Origin: Pseudarthrobacter defluvii
GTDB lineage: Bacteria; Actinomycetota; Actinomycetes; Actinomycetales; Micrococcaceae
Length of the DNA stretch: 64,000 bases
Assembly (NCBI RefSeq): GCF_030323865.1
Contig: NZ_CP066362.1
Span: forward strand, 310,001-374,000
Direction of reading: 5' to 3'
Part shown: piece after piece, positions 1-7,613 of the stretch
Layout of the letters: each line of letters begins with the position of its first letter
Numbering within the stretch: position 1 is the stretch's first letter
Program-made: the position numbers and the translations under genes
Notes under the pieces: generated by a model
Database searches by the model: none
Told to the model about the DNA's origin: nothing
The model's input: only the letters and a program-made list of their open reading frames with translations

Positions 1-2
1 TG

Positions 3-725
3 GCCGGCGCCGTGGACGCGTTCGGCGGCCTGGACATCCTGGTCACCAACGCCGGGATCCTCCGCGACAAATCCCTCCTGAAGATGACGGACGAGGACTT
101 CGACCTGGTGATCAACGTCCACCTCAAAGGCACCTTCACCTGCGTCCGCGAGGCCTACGCCTACTTCAAGGAAAACAACGTCCAGGGCCGCATCATCACC
201 ATCGGTTCACCCACCGGCCAGCGCGGCAACTTCGGCCAGACCAACTACGCCGCCGCCAAGGCCGGCATCGTGGGCATGGTCCGCACCTGGGCGCTGGAAA
301 TGAAGAAGGCCGGCGTGACGGTCAACAGCGTCATCCCCGTCGCCGCCACCGCCATGACCAAGACCGTGCCCTACTTCCAGAAAGCCGTGGAGGCAGACGA
401 GCGCGGCGAAGCCATGCCGTCCTTCTTCCGCCACGACCTGGGCTTTGGAACGGCCGACGACGTCTCCGGACTGGTTGCCTACCTCGCCTCAGACGAGGCA
501 GCCAACATCACCGGCCAGGCAATCGGCGCGGGTGGTGACCGGCTCCAGGTTTGGACCCACCCGGAGGCCGCCACCACCGAGTACCGCGAGGGCGGCTGGA
601 GCTACGAGGCGCTGCAGGAAAACGCCGGGCACCTGTTTACCGCCGAAACCCTCCAAAGCTACGGCGAGGAATTCCTCCCGCTGCCGGAGGACCTGAAGCC
701 CGCACAGCCCGCCGACGCCCGCTGA
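3..725 (+). CDS. SDR family oxidoreductase (5' end outside window)
   Basis: Partial short-chain dehydrogenase/reductase; the nucleotide-binding glycine-rich N-terminus lies before the window. Visible are the TNAG motif, the catalytic Ser in IGSPTGQ, and the YAAAK catalytic Tyr/Lys pair (Tyr codon at 246, Lys at 258). A tail of about 50 residues follows the usual GGDRLQVW end of the fold, longer than in simple FabG-like enzymes. It ends two bases before the amidohydrolase start, so the genes are translationally close and probably co-transcribed with the following CoA-metabolism genes. In that setting a 3-hydroxyacyl-CoA (or aryl-hydroxyacyl-CoA) dehydrogenase role is likely. Family certain; substrate inferred. 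Confidence 0.9.
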   Translation, partial: AGAVDAFGGLDILVTNAGILRDKSLLKMTDEDFDLVINVHLKGTFTCVREAYAYFKENNVQGRIITIGSPTGQRGNFGQTNYAAAKAGIVGMVRTWALEMKKAGVTVNSVIPVAATAMTKTVPYFQKAVEADERGEAMPSFFRHDLGFGTADDVSGLVAYLASDEAANITGQAIGAGGDRLQVWTHPEAATTEYREGGWSYEALQENAGHLFTAETLQSYGEEFLPLPEDLKPAQPADAR

Positions 726-727
726 CC

Positions 728-1618
728 ATGGCCGACCGCTACGAACTGGGCATCGACCCCGCGAAACTCGATGCTATCGACATGCACGTCCACCTCGAGG
801 TGGACAGCTGCGGCCATGGTTCCCTGCCGGAGGAACTGACCGAAGCCTCGGCCAAGTACTTCAAGGCCGAGGACCGCACCCCGTCCCTGGACCGGATCGC
901 CGAGGTCTACCGCGAACTGAACATGGCCGCCGTCGTCTTCACCGTGGACGCACGCACCCAGCTCAAGCACGAGCCCAACAGCATCCCCGAGCTCATCGCC
1001 GGGGCCGCCCGGAACAACGACGTCCTGATTCCGTTCGGCAGCGTGGATCCGCGCACCGGCGAGGACGCCATCGCCGGCGCCAAGCACCAGGCCATCGAAC
1101 TCGGCGCCCGCGGCTTCAAGTTCCACCCCTCCCTGCAGGGCTTCGACCCCTCCAACGAGCGCTTTTACCCGCTCTGGGAAACCCTCCAGGAACTCGGCCT
1201 GCCCGCCATCTTCCACACCGGCCAGAACGGCATGGGCGCGGGCCTTCCCGGCGGCTTCGGCATCAAGCTCGCCTACTCCAACCCCCTGCTGCTGGATGCC
1301 GTCGCCGCGGACTTCCCGGGCCTGCAGATCATCATGGCCCACCCGTCCGTGCCCTGGCAGGACGAGGCCAACTCCATCGCCACCCACAAGGCCAACGTCT
1401 TCATAGACCTCTCCGGCTGGTCGCCCAAGTACTTCCCGGAATCCCTGGTCAAGGCCTCCAACTCCTATCTCCAGGACAAAGTGCTGTTCGGCACCGACTT
1501 CCCGCTCATCACCCCGCAGAAGTGGCTCGGTGCGTTCGCGGATCTGCCACTGAAGGACGAGGTCCGGCCCAAGATCCTCAAGGACAACGCGGTCCGCCTC
1601 CTCGGGCTGGGGGCCTGA
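728..1618 (+). CDS. Amidohydrolase family protein (amidohydrolase-2 type)
   Basis: A 296-residue TIM-barrel metal-dependent hydrolase. The metal-binding HxH is at residues 20-22 (DMHVHLEV); later come GFKFHPSLQGF, FHTGQNG and the catalytic-Asp region LFGTDFPLITP near the C-terminus. The ATG at 728 was chosen because it sits two bases after the SDR stop; the frame stays open upstream but overlaps the SDR. The gene abuts an acyl-CoA dehydrogenase start. Amidohydrolase-2 enzymes in CoA-catabolic clusters are known to cleave aryl-beta-ketoacyl-CoA (CouO of Rhodococcus, from memory) or to decarboxylate aromatic acids. A retro-Claisen hydrolase role fits the neighbours but is inference. Confidence 0.88.
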   Translation: MADRYELGIDPAKLDAIDMHVHLEVDSCGHGSLPEELTEASAKYFKAEDRTPSLDRIAEVYRELNMAAVVFTVDARTQLKHEPNSIPELIAGAARNNDVLIPFGSVDPRTGEDAIAGAKHQAIELGARGFKFHPSLQGFDPSNERFYPLWETLQELGLPAIFHTGQNGMGAGLPGGFGIKLAYSNPLLLDAVAADFPGLQIIMAHPSVPWQDEANSIATHKANVFIDLSGWSPKYFPESLVKASNSYLQDKVLFGTDFPLITPQKWLGAFADLPLKDEVRPKILKDNAVRLLGLGA

Positions 1619-1619
1619 G

Positions 1620-2849
1620 ATGGGCACGCTGACGACGGCGGAGGCCGCCCTGGGTGCCCGGCTCTACGAGGCAGCGGACTGGTATGACGCCGAGTCCCTC
1701 CTCACGCCCGAAGAGCGCCAGGTCCTGTCCCGGCTGCGGACCTTCCTCGATGCGGAAGCCAGGCCCCTCCTGGCCGAGTACTGGGAACGCGGGGAGTTTC
1801 CCGAGCAGCTCGCGCGGCCGCTGATCGACCTGGACCTGATGGAACCTGCCGAACTCACTGGCGCCGCGGGTGCAGGACACGGGCCGGCCCGCGGCATCTA
1901 TCAGGGCTTCCGAATCTTCGAGCTTGCCCGCACGGACGCGTCCCTGGCCACGTGGTACACCGCACAGGCCGGACTGTTCCGCACCGCCATCCGCGTGGGT
2001 GCCTCAGCGGAACAGCAGGCCGAATGGATGCCCAAGGTCATCGACTTCTCGCTCAAGGGCGTGTTCTCGCTGACCGAACCGGAATCCGGATCGGACATCG
2101 CCGGCGGACTCTCCACCACCGCCCGGCGGCAGCCCGACGGCAGCTGGATCCTTGACGGCGCCAAACGCTGGATCGGCGGCGCAGCCACCGCGGACGTCCT
2201 CGCAGTTTTCGCCCGGGACACCGCGGACGGGCAGGTCAAGGCCTTCCTCGTGGACCGCACAGCCGACGGCGTCACCCTGGAGAAGATCCAGGGCAAGGCC
2301 TCGCTGCGGATGATGCAGAACGCCCACATCACCCTTACCGGTGTCAGCGTCCCCGAGGCCATGCGCCTGCACAACGTCAACTCCTTCCGGGATGTGGCGG
2401 CAATGCTCCGGGCCATGCGCTCGGACGTCGCCTGGATCGCCACCGGCATCGCCGCCGGCGCCTTCGAGGCCGCGCTCGCCTACGTCAACGAACGCCGGCA
2501 GTTCGGACGGACCCTCGGTTCCTTCCAGTTGGTCCAGGAGAAACTGGCCCGAATGCTCGGCAACGTCACGGCCAGCCTCTCCCTGGTGGTCCGGCTCACG
2601 GAACAGCAGGCAAGAGGCATCTACCGCGACCAGGATTCTGCCCTGGCCAAGATGCAGACGTCCCTGTTCATGCGCGACACCGTAGCCCTGGCCCGGGAAG
2701 TGGTGGGCGGCAACGGCATCACCCTGGCAACCGACGTCGCGCGTTTCCATGCCGACGCCGAGGCCGTCTACTCCTACGAGGGCACCCACGAGATCAACGC
2801 CCTCATCATCGGCCGCGCCCTCACCGGCGAAAGTGCCTTCACCCGCTAG
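1620..2849 (+). CDS. Acyl-CoA dehydrogenase family protein
   Basis: A 409-residue FAD-dependent acyl-CoA dehydrogenase of normal length. Recognisable are the mid-domain stretch FSLTEPESGSDIAG, the C-terminal helical-bundle motif REVVGGNGI, and YEGTHEINALIIGRAL, which carries the probable catalytic Glu as in the glutaryl/isovaleryl-CoA dehydrogenase subgroup. It would introduce a 2,3-double bond in an acyl-CoA and pass electrons to ETF. The start at 1620 lies one base after the amidohydrolase stop, indicating an operon. Its presence suggests the pathway can start from saturated side chains such as phenylpropionates, as well as cinnamate-type acids. Substrate not determinable here. Confidence 0.92.
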   Translation: MGTLTTAEAALGARLYEAADWYDAESLLTPEERQVLSRLRTFLDAEARPLLAEYWERGEFPEQLARPLIDLDLMEPAELTGAAGAGHGPARGIYQGFRIFELARTDASLATWYTAQAGLFRTAIRVGASAEQQAEWMPKVIDFSLKGVFSLTEPESGSDIAGGLSTTARRQPDGSWILDGAKRWIGGAATADVLAVFARDTADGQVKAFLVDRTADGVTLEKIQGKASLRMMQNAHITLTGVSVPEAMRLHNVNSFRDVAAMLRAMRSDVAWIATGIAAGAFEAALAYVNERRQFGRTLGSFQLVQEKLARMLGNVTASLSLVVRLTEQQARGIYRDQDSALAKMQTSLFMRDTVALAREVVGGNGITLATDVARFHADAEAVYSYEGTHEINALIIGRALTGESAFTR

Positions 2850-2903
2850 AGCCCTGCAACACCTGCACAGCACCACAACCACACACCAGCCCAGGAGGCA
2901 ATG

Positions 2904-3359
2904 ATGCCCAATCTCGTCGTCGATTTCGACACCCTGCTCACCCTGTCCGGCAAGGACCTCGGCACCACCGACTACCGCCAGATCACCCAGGACCAGATCA
3001 ACCAGTTCGCGGACGCCACCGACGACCAGCAGTGGATCCACACCGACCCCGAACGCGCCAAAGATGGCCCGTTCGGCGCGCCCATCGCGCACGGCTTCCT
3101 CACCCTGTCCCTGATCATCCCGTTCTGGGGCGAGCTGTTCGACGTCGACGGCGTCACCACCAAGGTCAACTACGGCCTGGACAAGGTCCGCTTCACATCC
3201 CCGGTGAAGGTCGGCTCCAAGGTCCGCATGCAGGCCACTATCGCCGACGTCACAGAGGTCAAGGGCGGCGCCCAGATCAAGGTCAACGCCACCATCGAAA
3301 TCGAAGGCCAGGAACGCCCGGCCGTCGTCGCCGAATTCCTGGCGCGCTTCTACAAGTAA
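2904..3359 (+). CDS. MaoC family dehydratase (enoyl-CoA hydratase)
   Basis: A 151-residue single hot-dog-fold protein. The R-specific hydratase signature is visible: QITQDQINQFADATDDQQWIH carries the Asp/His catalytic pair, followed by GPFGAPIAHGFLTLSL. It would hydrate an enoyl-CoA formed by the acyl-CoA dehydrogenase to a 3-hydroxyacyl-CoA. Two ATGs lie in tandem at 2901 and 2904; the AGGAGG at 2894-2899 gives better spacing to the second, which I chose. It follows the dehydrogenase by about 50 bases on the same strand and precedes a transporter, consistent with one catabolic operon. Confidence 0.9.
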   Translation: MPNLVVDFDTLLTLSGKDLGTTDYRQITQDQINQFADATDDQQWIHTDPERAKDGPFGAPIAHGFLTLSLIIPFWGELFDVDGVTTKVNYGLDKVRFTSPVKVGSKVRMQATIADVTEVKGGAQIKVNATIEIEGQERPAVVAEFLARFYK

Positions 3360-3467
3360 GCCGCACCCACAAGGAACAACAGCTGCAAACCCACAGGCGG
3401 CACGCCCCGGCGCCGCCGCCTCAGGCAACCCCAAAAACCCCACATTCCTCCGTCTTTAGGAACAGCC

Positions 3468-4793
3468 ATGTCCGGACACACCACGCTCGCACCTGCGGGC
3501 ACGGCCGCCACGCGCAAGGAAGCGCGCACGGTCATCCTGTCCAGCTATCTGGGCAGCACCATCGAGTTCTACGACTTCCTGCTCTACGCCACGGCCGCAG
3601 CAGTGGCCTTCCCCAAGGTATTCTTCGCCGGCACGGATGAATGGGTGGGCGTCGTCGCCGCCTACGCCACCTTTGCTGCCGGGTACGTGGCCAGGCCGCT
3701 GGGCGGGATCATCTTCGGCCACTTCGGCGACAAAGTGGGCCGCAAGGGGATGCTGATCATCTCCATGGCCATGATGGGCATCGCCTCCACCCTGATCGGC
3801 CTGATTCCGGGCGCCGGCGTGATCGGGCCGTGGGGTGCCGTCATCCTGGTGCTGCTGCGGGTCTGCCAGGGCATCGCCGTCGGCGGTGAATGGGGCGGGG
3901 CGGCGCTCATGGCGCTGGAGCACTCGGACCCCAAGCGGCGTGGCTTCGCGGCGTCGTTCGTCAACGCCGGTGCCCCCACCGGCGCCGTGCTGGGCACCCT
4001 GGTGATGGGCGCCTTCTCGGCCCTGCCGCAGGACGCCTTCCTGGCCTGGGGCTGGCGCGTGCCGTTCCTGCTGTCCTTCGTGCTGCTGATCGTGGGCATG
4101 TTCGTCCGCCTCCGGGTTTCCGAAAGCCCCATCTTCGCCGAAGCCGTGGCCAAGGAAGAAGCGCAGGGCACCAAGCGCAAGATCCCGCTGCTGGACGTGC
4201 TCCGCCGGCCCAAGGCGCTGATCATGATCATGTTCGCCGGGGCTGCCGGGTTCGGCCTCCAGGTGGTGCTGCCCACCTTCTCCGTGACCTACGCCGTCTC
4301 CAAGGGCGCACCGCAGCAGGGCGTGCTCTACGCGTTCGCCGGAGCCTCGGCCATCTCCATCGTCTTCGTCCTCCTGGGCGGCCGCCTGTCCGACCGGTTC
4401 GGCCGCCGTCCGGTGATGATCGCCGGGCTGGCCCTGTTCATCGCCTACCTCTTCCCGATGTTCGGGATGCTCGGCTCCGGCAATGTTGCCTTGGTGTTCG
4501 TTGCCTTCACCGTGGCGCTGATCCTGCACTCCTCCCTCTACGGGCCGCTGGCAGCGTTCGTGTCCGAACAGTTCGGCACCACTTCCCGCTACACCGGCGC
4601 CGCCGTGGGCTACCAGCTGGCCACCCTCATCGGCGCAGGCTTCACCCCCGGCATCATCGCAGGCCTCTACAAGGACTCCGGCCAGAACATCCTCCCTGTG
4701 GTGGTGTTCCTGTCCGTCATGGCGCTGGTCTCGATTGTCTTCATCGCCCTGACGCGCGAATCTAAGAACAACGACCTCACCACGGTCCGTTAG
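3468..4793 (+). CDS. MFS transporter, metabolite:H+ symporter (MHS) type
   Basis: A 441-residue, about 12-helix major facilitator. The MFS motif A variant GHFGDKVGRK is at residues 84-93 after helix 2, the second-half copy reads GGRLSDRFGRRP, and the N-terminal TIEFYDFLLYATA segment is typical of the MHS (proline/betaine, shikimate, aromatic acid) group. It sits between the MaoC hydratase and the CoA ligase in the same direction, so it probably imports the acid that the ligase then activates. Only 7 bases separate its stop from the ligase start. The specific substrate is not readable from the sequence. Confidence 0.9.
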   Translation: MSGHTTLAPAGTAATRKEARTVILSSYLGSTIEFYDFLLYATAAAVAFPKVFFAGTDEWVGVVAAYATFAAGYVARPLGGIIFGHFGDKVGRKGMLIISMAMMGIASTLIGLIPGAGVIGPWGAVILVLLRVCQGIAVGGEWGGAALMALEHSDPKRRGFAASFVNAGAPTGAVLGTLVMGAFSALPQDAFLAWGWRVPFLLSFVLLIVGMFVRLRVSESPIFAEAVAKEEAQGTKRKIPLLDVLRRPKALIMIMFAGAAGFGLQVVLPTFSVTYAVSKGAPQQGVLYAFAGASAISIVFVLLGGRLSDRFGRRPVMIAGLALFIAYLFPMFGMLGSGNVALVFVAFTVALILHSSLYGPLAAFVSEQFGTTSRYTGAAVGYQLATLIGAGFTPGIIAGLYKDSGQNILPVVVFLSVMALVSIVFIALTRESKNNDLTTVR

Positions 4794-4800
4794 GAGAACC

Positions 4801-6363
4801 ATGGACAACAACGGAGTTGGCTCCTGGCTGCAGCGCCGCCGCCGCAAGTCGGGCACCAAGACGGCCCTGCTGTCAGCAGCGGGAACCCTGAGCTACGAGG
4901 CGCTTGCCGAACGGACCGACCGCCTGGCCAACGCGCTCCGCGACAGGGGAGTGGCCAAGGGGGACCGGGTGGCGTACCTGGGGGAGAACCACCCCTCGTT
5001 CGTGGAAACGTTCTTCGCCTGTGGCCTCCTGGGCGCAATCTTCGTCCCGCTCAACACCCGGCTCGCCCCGCCGGAGCTGCAGTTCCAGCTCCAGGACGCC
5101 GGAGCCCGGCTCCTGGTCAACGCCCGCGCCCTGGAGGCCTCCGCCTCCGCTGCCCTGGAAGGAACGGCGGTGACCCACCGCCTGGTCGTAGCGGCCGACG
5201 GCGGGACGGAACCTTCCGGCGCCACGTCACCGGCCGCCGTCGGACACTCCGTCACGGTGGAACAGTATGGGGAGGCGCTGCAGGGGGCAGCTGCCGAACC
5301 CATCGACGTGGCCGTGGGCCATGACGACGGAGCCATGATCCTGTACACCTCCGGAACCACGGGCAAACCCAAGGGCGCCCTGCTGACGCACGGGAACATC
5401 ACGTGGAACTGCATCAACACCATCGTGGACATGGACATCAACCGCAACGACGTGGCATTGATGATCTCGCCGCTGTTCCACGTGGCGTCCCTGGACATGG
5501 GGCTGCTGCCGATGCTCCTTAAGGGTGCCACCGTGGTCCTCGAGGCCAAGTTCGATCCCGCCAGGGTCCTGGACCTGATCCAGAAGCAAAAGGTGACCAC
5601 CCTCAACGGGGTGCCCACCACGTTCCAGCTGCTTTGCGAAGATCCGGGCTGGGCCGCGGCCGACCTGAGCTCCCTGGACAAGCTGACCTGCGGCGGTTCG
5701 GCGATTCCGCGCCGGGTCCTGGACGCTTACGAGGACCGTGGCATCGGTTTCACCAGCTGCTACGGCATGACCGAAACGGCCCCCGGCGTCACCATGCTCC
5801 CCGTGGACCGGTCGCGGGAAAAGGCGGGTTCGGCAGGCCTGCCGCACTTCTTCACCGACCTAAGGATCGCCGATCCCATGGGCGGCGCGGTGGTCCCGGG
5901 CGAGGTGGGCGAGATCCAGATCTCCGGACCCAACGTGATCAAGGAGTACTGGAACCGGCCGGAGGCCACAGCCGCCAGCTACGCGGACGGTTCCTGGTTC
6001 CGCTCGGGCGACATGGGCTACCGGGACCAGGAAGGCTTCCTGTTCGTCTCGGACCGGCTCAAGGACATGATCATTTCCGGAGGGGAGAACATCTACCCGG
6101 CGGAGGTGGAAGCGGTCATCTCCGAGCACGGCGCCGTGGGAAGCGTGGCGGTCATCGGCGTTCCGGATGACAAATGGGGCGAGGTCCCGCAGGCGATTGT
6201 GACGCTGCGCGAGGGGGAATCGCTGACCGCGGAGCAGCTGCGCAGCTTCCTCGACGGCAGGCTTGCCCGCTACAAGATCCCCAAGTCGATGGTGGTGGTG
6301 GCGGACATGCCCCGCACGGCCAGCGGCAAGATCCGGAAGATGGAGCTCCGGAAGCAGCTCTGA
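4801..6363 (+). CDS. AMP-dependent acyl-CoA synthetase/ligase
   Basis: A 520-residue adenylate-forming CoA ligase of complete length. The P-loop-like motif LYTSGTTGKPKG begins at residue 181; CYGMTETAPG, WFRSGDMGYRDQEGFLF and DRLKDMIISGGENIYPAEVE follow; the catalytic C-terminal Lys is K510 in SGKIRK. It activates a carboxylic acid with ATP and CoA, the entry step for the upstream acyl-CoA genes. Medium/long-chain fatty acids and aryl-propenoic acids are both possible substrates for this subfamily. As last gene of the operon it is followed by an inverted repeat at 6392-6443. Confidence 0.92.
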   Translation: MDNNGVGSWLQRRRRKSGTKTALLSAAGTLSYEALAERTDRLANALRDRGVAKGDRVAYLGENHPSFVETFFACGLLGAIFVPLNTRLAPPELQFQLQDAGARLLVNARALEASASAALEGTAVTHRLVVAADGGTEPSGATSPAAVGHSVTVEQYGEALQGAAAEPIDVAVGHDDGAMILYTSGTTGKPKGALLTHGNITWNCINTIVDMDINRNDVALMISPLFHVASLDMGLLPMLLKGATVVLEAKFDPARVLDLIQKQKVTTLNGVPTTFQLLCEDPGWAAADLSSLDKLTCGGSAIPRRVLDAYEDRGIGFTSCYGMTETAPGVTMLPVDRSREKAGSAGLPHFFTDLRIADPMGGAVVPGEVGEIQISGPNVIKEYWNRPEATAASYADGSWFRSGDMGYRDQEGFLFVSDRLKDMIISGGENIYPAEVEAVISEHGAVGSVAVIGVPDDKWGEVPQAIVTLREGESLTAEQLRSFLDGRLARYKIPKSMVVVADMPRTASGKIRKMELRKQL

Positions 6364-6391
6364 CTGCTGAGATCCCTGCAGTTCAGGCCCC

Positions 6392-6443
6392 GTATGGTTC
6401 CGCCGTTGTTACCGTTCACGGTCATCAATTGGCGGAACCATAC
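6392..6443. promoter_or_regulatory. 13-bp inverted repeat upstream of the BASS gene
   Basis: GTATGGTTCCGCC (6392-6404) is matched exactly by its reverse complement at 6431-6443. The 26-base spacer holds a smaller inverted repeat, ACCG and CGGT (6411-6422). No T-tract follows, so a protein-binding site or mRNA structure between the CoA-ligase operon and the BASS gene is more likely than a simple terminator. Arm identity is seen; function is inferred. Confidence 0.5.
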
Positions 6444-6465
6444 CAGCCGGTGCCACCATGATTGG

Positions 6466-7488
6466 ATGCTTGAGGCAACTAAACCCCAGAATTCGGACGG
6501 AACACCCGTCAACCCTGCGCTCGAAGCGGAAAGCAAGATCGCCCGCATCGCCGTGACGGTGTTCCCCATCCTGGTGGTGGCTGCAGGCATCATCGGCTTC
6601 CTGCTCCCCGGCGTCTTCAAACCCATCGCGCCCAGCGTGCCGTACCTGCTGGGCATCATCATGTTCTGCATGGGCCTGACCCTCACGCCGCCCGACTTCG
6701 CCGCCGTTGCCAAGCGGCCGTGGGCCGTGGCCCTGGGGATCGTGGCGCACTACATCATCATGCCCGGCGCCGGCTGGCTGATTGCCGGGGCCCTCAACCT
6801 TGAGCCGGAGCTGGCCGTCGGGGTCATCCTGGTGGGCTGCGCGCCTTCCGGGACCGCTTCCAACGTGATGGCCTTCCTGGCCAAGGGCGATGTTGCGCTC
6901 TCCGTGGCGGTTGCCTCCGTCTCCACCCTGATCGCCCCGATCGTCACCCCGCTGCTGGTCCTGTTCCTGGCCGGTTCCTACCTCCAGATCGACGCCGCCG
7001 GCATGGTGGGGGACATCGTCAAGACCGTGCTGCTGCCGGTCATCGCCGGCCTCCTTGCCCGGCTGTTCCTCAAGAAGCTCGTTGCGAAGGTGCTGCCGGC
7101 ACTGCCGTGGGCGTCCGCCGTCGTAATCTCCCTGATCGTGGCCATCGTGGTGGCCGGCAGCGCCAGCAAGATCATCAGCGCCGGGGCCATCGTGTTCCTC
7201 GCCGTGGTGCTGCACAACGGCTTCGGGCTGGGCCTGGGCTACCTGGCCGGCAAGCTGGGCCGCCTCGACGACAAGGCCCGCCGCGCCCTCGCCTTCGAGG
7301 TGGGCATGCAGAACTCAGGCCTTGCCGCGACCCTGGCCACCGCCCACTTCACCCCGTTGGCCGCGCTCCCGTCCGCCGTCTTCTCGCTGTGGCACAACGT
7401 CTCCGGCGCCATCGTGGCCGCCTGGCTGGCCCGGCGTCCGTTGCAGGACAAGCCGGCCTACGCGCCGTCGCCTTCCAAGCAGGCCTGA
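6466..7488 (+). CDS. Bile acid:sodium symporter (BASS) family transporter
   Basis: A membrane protein of 340 residues with about nine to ten hydrophobic segments. BASS family hallmarks are seen: GIIMFCMGLTLTPPDFA after the second helix, VGCAPSGTASNVMAFLAKGD, and FEVGMQNSGLAATLA toward the C-terminus. Such proteins carry organic acids with sodium. The ATG at 6466 (MLEATKPQ) was preferred because the frame extends upstream only through the inverted repeat and lacks hydrophobic content; no strong ribosome site is seen for either start. It may share the organic-acid role of the preceding operon but the intervening palindrome suggests separate control. Confidence 0.85.
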   Translation: MLEATKPQNSDGTPVNPALEAESKIARIAVTVFPILVVAAGIIGFLLPGVFKPIAPSVPYLLGIIMFCMGLTLTPPDFAAVAKRPWAVALGIVAHYIIMPGAGWLIAGALNLEPELAVGVILVGCAPSGTASNVMAFLAKGDVALSVAVASVSTLIAPIVTPLLVLFLAGSYLQIDAAGMVGDIVKTVLLPVIAGLLARLFLKKLVAKVLPALPWASAVVISLIVAIVVAGSASKIISAGAIVFLAVVLHNGFGLGLGYLAGKLGRLDDKARRALAFEVGMQNSGLAATLATAHFTPLAALPSAVFSLWHNVSGAIVAAWLARRPLQDKPAYAPSPSKQA

Positions 7489-7522
7489 CCAGCACCGTCT
7501 CTCTCCGGCGGCACAAAAAACC

Positions 7523-7596
7523 CCTGTTACCAGCCGCCCGTCCTGGGTACAGGAACCGGTAGGGACAGCGTCGTTTCGACGCTGCCCGCCGGTTCC
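7523..7596 (+). promoter_or_regulatory. Tandem stem-loops in leader of the molybdoenzyme gene
   Basis: First hairpin: CCTGTTACC (7523-7531) pairs with GGTACAGG (7546-7553) with one bulge. Second: GGAACCGG (7552-7559), GGG and CAGCGTCG pair with CGACGCTG, CCC and CCGGTTCC, closing a three-base TTT loop and ending at 7596. The two share bases 7552-7553, so they may compete or stack. The ribosome site AGGAGA (7601-7606) follows at once. They could end BASS transcription or control the next gene. Confidence 0.5.
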
Positions 7597-7613
7597 GGAC
7601 AGGAGATGGACAG

